Assembly: GCA_022578965.1 (NCBI GenBank)
Contig: MU400612.1
Span: 1 to 64,000 of the forward strand
Reading direction: 5' to 3'
Length of the DNA stretch: 64,000 nucleotides
DNA from: Xylaria sp. FL1777
Taxonomy: Eukaryota > Ascomycota > Sordariomycetes > Xylariales > Xylariaceae
How positions within the stretch are numbered: position 1 is the stretch's first letter; each line of letters opens with the position of its first letter. Under the pieces are notes generated by a model. The model had not been told where the DNA came from and searched no databases. It saw only the letters and a list, made by a program, of their open reading frames with translations. A program made the translations under genes and the position numbers. Shown piece after piece: positions 26,773 to 37,264 of the stretch.

Positions 26773-28562
26773 ATGGAGCCAAAAGGGAACATCGTGCTAA
26801 ACACCCAGGAGATTGCGAGTCACCGCTCCTTGTCCTCGTGTTGGGTCGTTGTGGATGGCAAGGTGTACGATGTCACGTCCTATCTGAATTCACACCCCGG
26901 CGGAGCAGCTATATTGCTTAAGCAAGGCGGAACTGTAAGGGGATCTCATAACTCTCATGTTGCGTTCTCGAGGGACGGCTCATCATACAATCGTTTATAT
27001 GATAGTCTAACTCACCCCGTCAATTCGAATGAGAGCTACGGCCACATCTCATCCGAATTAAACTCATCCTGTTAAGGAGATAATTGACTACTGACACGAT
27101 CTATAGGATGCGACAGCCGAGTTTCGCAAGATTCATTCACTGGACGTCCTGAGCTATCTTCCCAAGGATGCCTGTCTGGGCACCATAGACGCAGCAACAC
27201 GGGCCTCACTGCCCGTCAGCAGCGCCGGCGCGGATTCCACCAGCAGTCTCGCAACGGAAAAAGAGATCCCGCACATCTCCAGCATCGTGGTGCCCAACGA
27301 TTTCGAAGCGGCCGCGAAAGCAGCCATGCCGGCGAAGACATGGTCGTACATCTCGTCGTCGGCGCACGACGGCTCCGCGCTCCGCGCCAACCTCGCCTCG
27401 TGGCAAGCCGTGCGCTTCCGCCCGCGCATCTTCCACGACGTGGCCACCGTGGACCCGCAGACCCGCATCCTGGGCTCGGCCTCGGCCTTCCCCTTCTACG
27501 TGTCCGCCATGGGCCAGCTAGGGCGGGGCCACCCGGCCGCCGAGGTCGGCGTCGTGCGCGCCCTGGCCCGCCGCGGCGTGCACGGCCTGCTGTCCACGGA
27601 GACCACGTCGAAGCTGGAGGACATCGCCGCGGCGTTCCTCGACGAGAAGAAGAAAGTGGCAGCGACGGCGACGGCGGACAGGCCCGAGGCCCAGCTGCAT
27701 TTCCAGCTGTACATCCCCGTGGACCGCGCCATCGCCGTCGAGCGCATCAGGCGCGCGCGCGCCACCGGCGCCTTCCGCGGCATCTTCGTCACCGTCGACA
27801 CGGTGGTCCTGGGAAAGCGGACCTCGGACCGCAGGTTGCAGGCCGCCGAGGCGCTGGAGGCGTCCCCCGAGCTCGCGGCGCACGCCGAGCGCGCGGGCTT
27901 CGGGCTGCTGTCGCACGTCGGCACCGGCCAGCTCAACAGCTCGCTCACCTGGGCCGACGTCGAGTGGATCAAGCGGGAGTGGGGCGGGCCGGTGGTGCTC
28001 AAGGGCGTGCAGACGGCCGAGGACGCGGCGCGCGCCGCCGAGCTGGGCGTCGACGGCGTGGTCCTGAGTAACCACGGCGGCCGCCAGATGCATGACGCGA
28101 CCGACGCGCTCACGACGCTGCTGGAGATCCGCACGTATTACCCCGGCCTCGTGGACAAGATCGAGGTCTTCGTCGACGGCGGCTGTCGCGATGGCGCCGA
28201 CGTGCTGAAGGCTGTGGCGCTCGGTGCCAGGGCTGTCGGGGTCGGCAGGCCGTTCTTCTACGCGCTTGCTGCGTATGGGGAGAAGGGCGTTGAGCGTTGC
28301 TTAGATAGTGAGTCGTGCCCTCCGATTTTTCTCCCCTGCTTCCTTTCCTCTCTGCTTGGATAAGTTCCAACTCGTTGGAACACTATGGGCCATCTAGGCC
28401 TCGTGATTAATAATGCTGATTGTGGTTTTAGTATTTGTTGATGAGCTCATTACCGGGATGCGACTTGTTGGGGTGAAGAATCTGGACGAGACCACGCCCG
28501 ACCGTGTTAATGCCAGCCGGCTGCTCAACGAGATATGGCGTCCTGAGAAGAGTCGTTTATAA
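26773..28562 (+). CDS. Flavocytochrome b2-like FMN-dependent alpha-hydroxyacid dehydrogenase, 497 aa, 3 exons
   Basis: Oxidises an alpha-hydroxy acid (L-lactate or a relative) with FMN and passes electrons through a fused heme domain. Exons: 26773-26934, 27107-28307, 28432-28562. Residues 1 to about 85 are a cytochrome b5 domain: HPGG at 41-44, second heme ligand H64. Residues about 115-480 are the FMN barrel: Y135, QLY with Y256, TVD with D285, K353 in VLKGVQ, H377 and R380 in SNHGGRQ, then the VDGGCRDG phosphate-binding segment. All catalytic residues of CYB2 are present. Unlike yeast CYB2 there is no mitochondrial presequence, so it is probably cytosolic and its substrate is uncertain. Exon 2 is far more GC-rich than every neighbouring gene (nearly all third positions are G or C), which suggests a different origin. 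A MITE lies in its promoter. Confidence 0.9.
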
Positions 28563-28818
28563 GTCGGTATTTCAACCTTGCTTTTTTGCTTGCATTATGT
28601 AGAAAGCTGAATTAGTCACTGGTTCACTACATAGATCACTTAGGCAATGGCTAAATCAGCGTGGTTCGAAGTCCCTTCTCCGCATTTTCATTACTACCTA
28701 TCTACATGGCACATATCCGCCCCTTACCTCACCGGGAGGATGTGTAGTGGCCCTGAAGGTCTGTTTTAGGTTACATTCTGCCAGAGAATATAGTGATAGC
28801 CTCTAGAGGCGCGATCCT

Positions 28819-29724
28819 TTACTCCTCTTCTTCTTCTTCCTCTTCCTCCTCCTCTTCCTCCTCGTCGTAGTCAATCTGCTGTCGCTTACCCAGCTTGGCA
28901 GATCGCCTCAATGTAGAAGCGAGCGCGCGGCGCGCGGCCGCGGGGGTACCGGTGGAGTTTCCGGCACCAGCCACTGATGATCGATGTCAGTAATCCAAAA
29001 TTTCACTAACAGGAGTCGTATTCAAGTCTGTAGAGGGGACTTACTCTGAACTGGCACGACACCGCCAAATGGTCCAGCGCGAGCAGCGTTCATGCAGCGC
29101 ACGAGACAGGCGTTGTCCTGGCCGGCGACGGTTCCGGTGCAAGCCTGGTCGTCGGGGATAGCGGCGACGAGGGGGAAGTCGGTGGCAGCGCCGTCGCGGT
29201 TGCGGGAGTTCTCTCCCGGAGGGGTGGTGGTGACGGTGATGTCCTCCCAGGTCTCGCCCGTGGCGTCGGCGTTGATCTGGCAGGTGTAGGGGCCGCCGCC
29301 ATCAGCGTTGACCTGGTGCAAGGTCATGTTGAGCTCGCCGCCCTGGGTGATCTGGGGTAGCTGGTCGCCCGACTCGGCCAGAATCGCCTGAGTGCCTTTC
29401 TCGATGTCGTTGGTGCCGGCCCCGACCGTCTCACCGACGGTGTCGGCTGCGTCGCCTCGGAATCGCGTGCTGTCTTGCTGAAAGGGGTTGCGTCGGGTAC
29501 CGTCACGGGGGGTGCTGGAGTCGATACCCAGGGCCGCTGCGCAGAAGAACGGATCAGTATGCATTGTTCTTTGCTCTGCTAGTTTAGTAATTTGTGGAAA
29601 GACCCGTGGACTTACTGCCTGAGCCGCCGGCGTCACCGACTGCGTTGGTGATGGCACCGTGTCCTGCAACTAGGTGCGCGAAGCTCACAAGGCCAAGGCC
29701 GAAAACAACTTTAAGAGAAGACAT
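28819..29724 (-). CDS. GEgh16/Gas1-family secreted protein, 251 aa, 3 exons
   Basis: Member of the GEgh16 family (appressorium-associated proteins of Blumeria, Magnaporthe and others); biochemical function unknown. Exons on the minus strand: 29616-29724, 29045-29536, 28819-28973. A signal peptide (residues 1-21, ending VAG) precedes mature [13 protein letters not shown], so His would be the first residue after cleavage. Family marks follow: [14 protein letters not shown], a Gly/Asp-rich middle, paired cysteines in CTGT and CLVRC, and [14 protein letters not shown]. The tail has a Lys-Arg site (LGKR) followed by QQIDYD and 13 consecutive Glu codons before the stop. In relatives the tail is acidic too, but this run is long. 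A TATA box lies about 180 bp upstream of the ATG. Confidence 0.88.
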
Positions 29725-29903
29725 GGCGATGATGACTAATTAAGTAGAGATTCTAAGATTATTAAGACTGCTCAGCAGTGAAAAATACGAATTAACAAGA
29801 AGAGATAGAAGGGAGCTTGCTAGAAGCTTTAGTAGGCTGAGATGTGATGATGGTGGTGGTGATGATGGAGAACGGAACTCTGATTGCGAGCAGAACAGCA
29901 CGA

Positions 29904-29910
29904 CTTTATA
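29904..29910 (-). promoter_or_regulatory. TATA box of GEgh16-family gene
   Basis: Reads TATAAAG on the minus strand, about 180 bp upstream of the ATG at 29724. Plausible core promoter element, not proven. Confidence 0.4.
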
Positions 29911-30676
29911 GACGTCAAGCGAGTGTGAATGCCTCTTCAGATTTGTTCATCTTCCCTCTCAAAAAGGAGAACAGAGCGAGACAACTCATCCCCGCGAGAA
30001 GTCCTCGTGATGTCACATCGACGCACTGATACATGCCGAGAACCGTTTGGACTAGAAGGAGATCTAAGCAGGGGGTGCAAACATTGCCGCCAGCGGAGAC
30101 ACCATCGTTTTAAACATCGGAGGAAGTCTCGTAACTCGGACTGCAGAAGAAAATGTGTAGTTTCATTCTGAATACAATCCAGACTGCGGAAGAGCCTGAG
30201 CTCTCCCTTCACGATGAGGAGATGAGCACATTGGTCGTTTAATTGATTGTTTTGCGATCGCACAGCAAATTGCTGGCTAACATTAGAGCCGCCGGCAAGA
30301 TATGGGACTTGATATTATTAGTCGGTGTAAGCTTTTTGATTTTCATCGATCCACGTCCATCAACCCCAGATCTGCTCAGCCACAGAGTGCGATAGGATAG
30401 CCTGGTATGCGGGCCCTACGCATAGATTCGGTAGTGAGCAATTCGAAGCACGCCCGGAACGGCAGCTGGCCATCTCGCCAAGAGTATAGGGGCGGGATAG
30501 AATACGAGAATATAGGCGACCGTCGGGTCGGCTAACCATCTGCCGATGCAAGTGGCAGCTTGTTCTAGGCACTACTCTGTTTTCGAGTCTACTCTACTAC
30601 TCTACTCCTGGCCCTACGGTCCTAGTTCGAAACTGCACAGATCCGCAGGTGGCGGGCGACTTGAACCAGGAGGTGT

Positions 30677-30847
30677 GATTGGCCAAGAATAGAGGTTGAG
30701 GCTCTCGCTGGTTCCCGATTGGAGACCTCACAACTCGTCGATCATTCCAATCCCCTTCCTCGCCGGGGATTTAATGGTGAAACGTGCAGTTCCGATTGGT
30801 GCCCGAGGTGTTGGTTTCGTTGCAGGGGTTGCCTCTGTTGCGATTGG
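30677..30847. promoter_or_regulatory. Cluster of four inverted CCAAT boxes
   Basis: GATTGG occurs at 30677-30682, 30717-30722, 30794-30799 and 30842-30847. CCAAT is the target of the HAP/CBF complex in fungi. The cluster lies between the GEgh16-family promoter and the pyrimidine-rich leader to the right, and could serve either. Confidence 0.4.
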
Positions 30848-31169
30848 TTATTAGCATTCATGCATCTGTCTCCTAGCACCGTCTCGTAAACTACTTCTTT
30901 TCTGATCATTTTTGTCTAGAGTTCCCCTGTCACGCTGTTTCGTCGCTAATGCTGGGTTTCTATCTCCGCATGGTAGAAACTTAGTGCGCAGTGTCATCTC
31001 AAGCAATCTTCCTTTCAAACATAGCTCGGGAATGGGTCTGTTGAAGAGAGACGAGAGCAAATCATAAAAGCGAGGCTAACCAGATTCTAGGTAATTGGCT
31101 TAAATCTGACAATATGAGAGGTACTGCTCCAGGGCAGCACTGAAGATTTCCTATATCCGTGTACGGACA

Positions 31170-31192
31170 CAATCAATCAATCAATCAATCAA
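31170..31192. repeat. (AATC)n microsatellite
   Basis: Five and a half perfect copies of the tetranucleotide AATC. Confidence 0.85.
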
Positions 31193-31660
31193 ATACCTAG
31201 GTAGGCGTATTTAATACCTTCCGCACCGCTGAAAGATTATCCAGCACATTCTATCCCTCTGATTTCAAGTATCCTGGTCCCCTTACACCTAACCTATACT
31301 CATTCGTTCCCACTAGTTCGACAACGCGGCCCAACACCCTCACATTCTCAAACATCCTTACTTCCTCAACCCTTCATACTCGCTCCTCTTCCCTCTGCCC
31401 ACTCTCTCTTCCTAAATTCTCTTCTTTTCCTTCTCTTTTTGCACCTGTTCTCTTATTACTTCAGCTCTTTCCCTTCGGTAAGTTTCAAGGTCCTTTTTAA
31501 TGATTTGGCAAAGGGATTCCGGCGATATCTCGAGTAAGGGTGTCTTCAGCTTTCTTACTAAGCCTAGATCGCCCTTGCAGACACAGTCCTCTAGAGAGAT
31601 GCGTAGTGGCGTTGATTGGATTGTTTTGCCTGTTGTATCTTGGAGTTTCTGTAGTGTACA

Positions 31661-33080
31661 TTAACTTTTGAGCTCTACTACTAATATCTGCAAAGGCTGT
31701 ACCTGTTCTTGGACGGGCCCAATCGCTACTTTGTTATTTTTCTGGATCGTCGCTCGCCATACCAAAATCGAAGCTTCTCCCGTTATATTCTTCGCATCGG
31801 TTGAGTAGGACTGTGGTCCGCTTTCGTCCGTTTCGCTAGTGCGGTACATGTTCTTTAGCCGTCTCTCATTCTTACGCTCAGCTTGATATATCTCGCCCAT
31901 ATATACTCCAATGACGGTCCGGATTTTGCCATTTGAACGTTCTACTACTCGAAGTTAGTTATCGCTATATTAAGTATAATTTATCAGAGATGGGAAACTG
32001 CAAGCACACAACCCTAACATCAACCTTCCTTTCAACAAAGAAAACTAGCGTCTCCGAAAGAATAGCTTACTATATGATTTAGCCCTATCTTGTAGCTCTT
32101 TTTTAGTGTGGTGAGAAAATTCGATCTCAAATAACAAGGCTGGATGATCGCACGCAAGCTTGCAGTCGTGTTTTATTCCGCCATCAGGCGATTTCGAATC
32201 CCTCGCTTTTTCTAACGCAGGAAGTTTAAAATGTTTGTTGCCGTATAGTCGAAGGGTCTTAGCAGCATTGAAGATTTCAGAATTGTTCGATTTCATAAGC
32301 TCGGCTTTCCATAGTATAAACCGCTCGTTTAATTCGCCTACTATTCCTTCATGCACCGTACTAGTCATTCGGATTTCGAACTGCTGTGTAGAGTGTGTAT
32401 ACTCAAATCTAAGGTACTACGTAAGTATTGTCCACGACATATAGTAAGGGAACCTACCGTAGTTTGTCCGGAAAGACCTTACTATCTTGTATTTTTTCAA
32501 GCAGTTGCTCATACTGACTAGGAGTAAGTTTTCTTGTTGGATTCTTGATAAGAGTACATCTGATTGTCGGTAGTGATTTGATCAATCTGATCGTATCCTG
32601 TACCCGGGCATCTGCCCGGGAGTTACGTCGCCGGGCCAGGTTGAATAAGCTGATAACTGAGTTACGTAGCGATGCAAGCAAGGAAGAGATTTCTTCTTGC
32701 TCCGGGCACGAGGTTGTAGATGCTTCTTCGCTGATCTCGCTATTAGTAGAGTAATGCGAGCAGTGATCGCATTCATCTACAATTTTCTCGTAATGCTTGC
32801 TGTGGATTAGGGGTTGCGAGCAGCGACCTGTACCTGTAGTGTCCTCGATTTCTTCGGTCGAGGGTATCTCTGATGAGATAGTTGTCATAGGACCAATACC
32901 CCTTTGACAATCCAGACACACAGGCGCCTTCTTGCGATGACTAGGTACGTTAATTATGGATTCCGGCGAGGTATCATGGGTAGGCTGTCCACAGCTACCC
33001 CGGCTCCCCGCTTGACCAGGCTCTGGCGTTGCGGGTTGGGTGCCTGCTTCGGAAGCATCGTGCATCTTGGGACTACCCAT
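31661..33080 (-). CDS. PD-(D/E)XK nuclease-like fungal accessory protein, 414 aa, 3 exons
   Basis: Exons on the minus strand: 32458-33080, 32071-32408, 31661-31944. The N-terminal 140 residues are Ser/Thr/Pro-rich with paired cysteines (CLDC, CDHC) that could bind zinc. Residues about 190-400 resemble a fungal family with restriction-endonuclease-like fold: LTPSQYEQLLEKI, FEYTHSTQQFEIRM, then KSPDG (D283), LLFEIEFS (E302, E304) and SYIERSNGKIRTVIGVYM, ending with a strand motif ASILVWRA. The SPD, E-x-E and following Gly/Arg pattern is what I associate with Uma2-like PD-(D/E)XK proteins. I recognise this family as frequent in Pezizomycotina accessory regions, where it is usually annotated as hypothetical. 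Nuclease activity is an inference. Confidence 0.7.
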
Positions 33081-34344
33081 TTTGCCCTTTTGAGTGGGGT
33101 TTGCGAGAAGTAATCAGCATGCTTACACGCTTACTCCGGTTGATTAAAAGCATACTCGTAAGTACTCCCTTGTGGCCTATTGTATGCTAATGGTCAAGGG
33201 TATGGTTGAATAGAGGCACCAAAGCTGCAGTTTGTGCTTACTATGGTGCTACTATGGCTGCTATGTTGGAACCTATCAGCACTCGTCGAGATACCTACGC
33301 AAAATGACAATTTAACAGGATTCATTGTTCGTGGTACAGCAGGGCGATGACGAGTGCGGGACTTTTGTCGTCGCAGACCGAAATCAAACAACCAATACAA
33401 GCAACTTCCCTCCTCCAACTACATTTCTTGGCACTGACACAAGAAAAACGTAAACCGGCAAAAAGTGTTGTTATTGGGTAGGATAGCCATCCCTTTAGTT
33501 AGTATTTCAACTCCAATACAGCCAATAAGGGCAACCATGTTCGCTGCTGCGTAGGTAAGACATCAAATAATTGGCTTGTAATGAATACAACTCAGACTAA
33601 TATATGCACGATTGAGATGACTCATACAAATGTCTCCCTGTCTAATCTTATAGTAGGGTACTACAAGCATTAGGGCAAGGTGTGTTGCTAGTTACGATGG
33701 GTGTGTCTGTTTAGCAAATGAAATTTTCACGACTAAATGGCCTGGACAAACAACGGAGCATAGGTTGCACAGTGGTTAAAACATATGATGAAATTTGTTT
33801 TACATCTGGTATGGACAGATGCGAAACAGGCTTCCTCAATTCCACTCTTTTCTTCGAAGTGATCGTATATAACAGGTTTCAGAAGTAGCCGTGCTTGGAG
33901 GGGTTTCTAGAGAATTCTTAAGGATAGGCTGGAACTACTGAAGGACTCTTCCTGACAGGAGTTGTGAGATAGCTATTATTCTTGGTTACAGCTTCATGAA
34001 GAGACGTGAATATAAGATCGCTATAAACCCCTGGCAGCTAGGAGTATGTTCCCGCCATGTTACTTCCAGAACGACTACAAATTCCCCTGTTCAAACATTT
34101 TGCAGTCTTGCTTTTGTTAGCCCTAACATAAGCAAACCCTTTGCCTTTGATGTGGTATGCTAACTACTTCCCTCGTACAGTGTAGCTGTACGTACCTAGG
34201 GAGTTTTAAGCGGTGTTACTACACCGGGTACCAATAGCCGTGGGGCACATATTATTGCCGATGTCGGCCGTTCTCGTCGGGAAGGATTGGTGGAGGTCCG
34301 GCCAACATTTAATTGTAGGTACGGGTTGTAAACTAATCACTCGA
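33081..34344. other. Gene-free stretch
   Basis: 1.26 kb of about 43% GC sequence. No ORF with recognisable features; it includes the promoter of the PD-(D/E)XK-like gene. Confidence 0.6.
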
Positions 34345-36308
34345 CTAGCGGTTGCGTCGACTTCCCTTAGATGTTTCCTTGACCTTTGACGTGTTACGCC
34401 GAACATTGTCCCTAGCACCATGTTTCGTTAATTTCGTCGCCGGAAACTTTGACTGTTGGTTTTGTGGTCTTTGTGTTGCGTGGGGTGAGCTTTTTGCGAC
34501 GCCGGACGAATTAATGGTCTTTGAAACCTGCTGACGGGCGGCAATCCGCGCGCTGCGACGAAGTGGCGGGGAGGTTGCTGAAGGTTGGGGTGCGTCTTGA
34601 GTGCTCTTCCTTTGTAGCTGAAAATCGTTGGAGGGCTTGGGAGCTTTTGGACTTGGGTATCCCTTGGCCTTTGTTACTGCTTGTTTATCGCCATCTGGTC
34701 TTCCAATCTCAGAGGTCCCAGATCCCTGTGGTTCCCCGGCCGATTTTGTCTTAACACCGCCGGGTGTATTGTTGCGAGAGGCCAGGTCTTGGCCACCATT
34801 TCTAAACCGCTTTGAAGGTGGTTTATCGTCTGTAGTATCGTCGTAGCTGCGTTTATGTATCCCTCCTTGAGAACCGGACCTGGCATTACGGTCTGGCGGC
34901 GAGTTGGGCTTATGAAAGTTCCATCGCCGCTTCTGACTAATCTGATTTTGGGTATCCACGTTGTCTTGGTCGCGTCTTCTCTTCATGCCACTGATATGAG
35001 TCGGACTGGTCTCGGTCATGCCGGACTCGTTCATCTCGGCCTCGACCACCGGAACCTGCTCTAGAATCCACTGTAGTATAGCGCTATGGCGCGTCTCATC
35101 ATCCTTCCCATTCAGGTAATTCCGTACCGAAACATTGAATTCTGTGATGAGATCATTTCGCCTCGCGATCGACGCCAGCAATTCCTTTGCTGCGTCTAAT
35201 CTAGATTGAGCTGCGTGACTATTAATGCTAGCGGTTAGCTTGCCACGACGAGATTCCCGTGGATTATCTTTGGCATTCTGTGCCGATGTGAAGACCGCTT
35301 CAGCGGACTTTACGGCCCTCTGAGCCTGTTCTCTCTCATTCTGACGGTGAAACGCGGAGTCAAGGTCACATATATATTCCTCGGTCTCTAACGGCCTTAA
35401 CACCTTTGCGTCTACTAGTGTCTTCCACGCTTTGTCGTACTTGGGTTGCCTATTTTTAACATAGCGGGCATATTGGTAGTGCTGTGCGCACGCAAAGCCG
35501 AGATATTCGATCCAGGTCGTCAGCGTATCTTGTTGTTTGGGGTCATCGTGGAATTGGAATGGTCGGGCAAAGTCATACTGGGCGAGGAGGTTCTTGACCG
35601 CCTCCGTATAGGTTGGGGATCCACGTCGGAAATGCCAATGGAAGGTGTCGTATGCAAGACATCGATATTTAGGAAATCCTAGTCCTCTGGCTTGCGCCTG
35701 CCAATCGCGGAATTCCAACCAATGGCATATTTGCTCCGAGAATACATCCCATTGGGGCGGGTCCGCGTTAGGACAATGTAGCCATGGTCGTAACATGTCA
35801 CTGTGTGCTCCCGGGTCCTCGGCAACGTCATCAATAAGATCGATCGGATATAAGGGTCGACCGCCGTCATTGACAAGTTCATTGTAATAACGTCTCTCAC
35901 ACACTTCCTCGGGAGTGGGCGGTCCAGAATCAGTAGAAATGGAGCCTATCCGTCGAAATAAAGGTCGAGGCAATTCGTTGTTATCAGCGGGTATTTCTAA
36001 CAATCGGGCGGTGACTCGGTCAAGGTCGACGGCGCGGGACTGGGCCGCATCACTCATGTTTTTGGCACGATCTCTATTCAGTCGTTAGGCGGAGAAGGAA
36101 AAGAAGAGACGGTAGAAGACAGGCAGGCCACTTGTTACCTTAGTCGCTGAATGAAGCTCTCTGGCAGATTCTCGGGATCCTCGAGGTTGACAGCCGTTGC
36201 GCCGCCTTCGAGGCGGTGTGCTTCCAAGTATTGGTCCAGCTCGGCATCATTAAAAGCGACGAGGTCACGCGCGAAAATTTTTGGGGATTCGGGTTTGGAG
36301 GAGGCCAT
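34345..36308 (-). CDS. Fungal accessory protein of unknown function with coiled coil and basic tail, 632 aa, 2 exons
   Basis: Exons on the minus strand: 36139-36308 and 34345-36073. The first exon supplies the true start (MASSKPESPKIFARDL) and joins in frame across a 65-nt intron to RDRAKNMSDAAQSR. I do not know a function. Residues about 110-290 contain a Trp/Tyr-rich segment (WDVFSEQICHWLEFRDWQ, TEAVKNLL, WIEYLGFACAQHYQY) shared by a family common in Pezizomycotina accessory regions. Next comes an Ala/Gln/Arg-rich coiled coil with LDAAKELLASI (about 285-370). Last is a disordered tail full of KR/RR motifs (KRRRDQ, RKSTQ, LRRSARIAARQQ) that probably contains nuclear-localisation signals. It is transcribed divergently from the FHA-kinase gene, with a 25-bp inverted repeat in the shared promoter region. 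Confidence 0.75.
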
Positions 36309-37264
36309 GTTGGCGTTGCGAAGTCGTGCTGTGAGGTTGAGTAAAGATAATAAAGAGAGTGGGTAGACCGGTTCTCTAGGTGGCCTAGCCTTACAGTGCA
36401 GGTGGGTAGGTATATATACCCTAGCGCGCCAGGCCGGTTTTTTGACAAGGTGTTAATAGGTAGACTTGTATTGCCAGACTTAGTTAGTCTATAAATGAGT
36501 GATTCTTAGAACAAGTACCTAGTTAGTGCTGCGTGGTTTGGAATGAAATACCTTTACTTTAACGACTTGCGTTTTGTTTTTTTAGATGTTAGGTATTATT
36601 TTATGTAAAGCATTAGGTTGTAGATTTAATACCTTTTATTTCTGATCCTTTTTATTATTGTAGTTTCCTTAGTTAATTCGAAATATACGTACTTACCTAC
36701 GAACTTCTAGCTTCAATCATCCTGCCTGCTATTGCCCTTCGAGCCGTAATTAGTTAGTGTGAGCTGGCAAAAAATTATTAATCGTTTCTAGGGCTCAATA
36801 TAAAACCGGCCTGGCGCGCTACGGTAAGCAGGGATGGAGTGGGCCGCCCATCATCCCGCTGCGGGGGCGAAAATCGACCCGGTCGGGGGCGGGGCATCAC
36901 AGGGAGGAGTAGTTCAGCCACCGGGGACCCACCATATAAATTACTAGGGGAACACCCCAGAACACGACTCCTTATACCGATCCCATCGAATACATAAAAA
37001 GAGCAGCTGTGAAACGCTTCCCAAAAGCGACACGCCCGGCGACTCGGTTCAACCACCAACCAGACAAGGCGTTCGCTCACCGGTTGTCTGGCAAAGCGTG
37101 CGGGGTACCGGTTTTATTGGATCTGATTGATGACCGCGTCTCGTTCACGGTATGTTGGTATTTTAGCATATAAACGCTGGTTATAACCATGCTATGTCCC
37201 TCTCATTCCTCATCCCTGTTTGATTTCGATATTTTTCTAAAGAAGAAAGAGATAAATTCTAACA
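36309..37264. other. Divergent promoter region
   Basis: Lies between the start of the 632-aa gene (leftward) and the start of the FHA-kinase gene (rightward). It holds the inverted repeat, AT-rich sequence at 36450-36780 and a GC-rich segment at 36800-36920. No coding sequence is supported. Confidence 0.6.
36417..36826. repeat. 25-bp inverted repeat pair spanning 410 bp
   Basis: Left copy 36417-36441, right copy 36802-36826 in opposite orientation; the inner 20 bp (TAGCGCGCCAGGCCGGTTTT) are identical and the outer five differ at one base. The interior is AT-rich. It could be the ends of a small transposon, or a duplicated regulatory site placed between two divergent promoters. No clear target duplication is seen. 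Confidence 0.75.

Larger units (their letters stand above)
29725..31660. other. Gene-free stretch with CCAAT cluster and pyrimidine-rich leader
   Basis: No coding sequence supported. Left part is the GEgh16-family promoter. At 30677-30847 four GATTGG boxes lie in one orientation. An (AATC)n microsatellite is at 31170-31192. From about 31240 to 31490 the plus strand is C/T-rich and ends in a good 5' splice site (TTCG then GTAAGT near 31490), as a fungal 5' leader would, but no plus-strand coding exon follows. Confidence 0.55.

Noticed and set aside
27340..28134. Long ORFs of 243, 212 and 191 aa in other frames of the flavocytochrome gene
   Set aside because: They are shadows caused by the very high GC of exon 2; the in-frame protein has all family motifs.
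28640..28690. GGTTCGAAGTCCC resembling a tRNA T-arm
   Set aside because: The stem does not pair and no acceptor or anticodon arm can be drawn around it.
36778..37080. 100-aa minus-strand ORF in the divergent promoter
   Set aside because: Composition follows the GC-rich segment and inverted repeat; no domain and it overlaps the promoter of the FHA-kinase gene.
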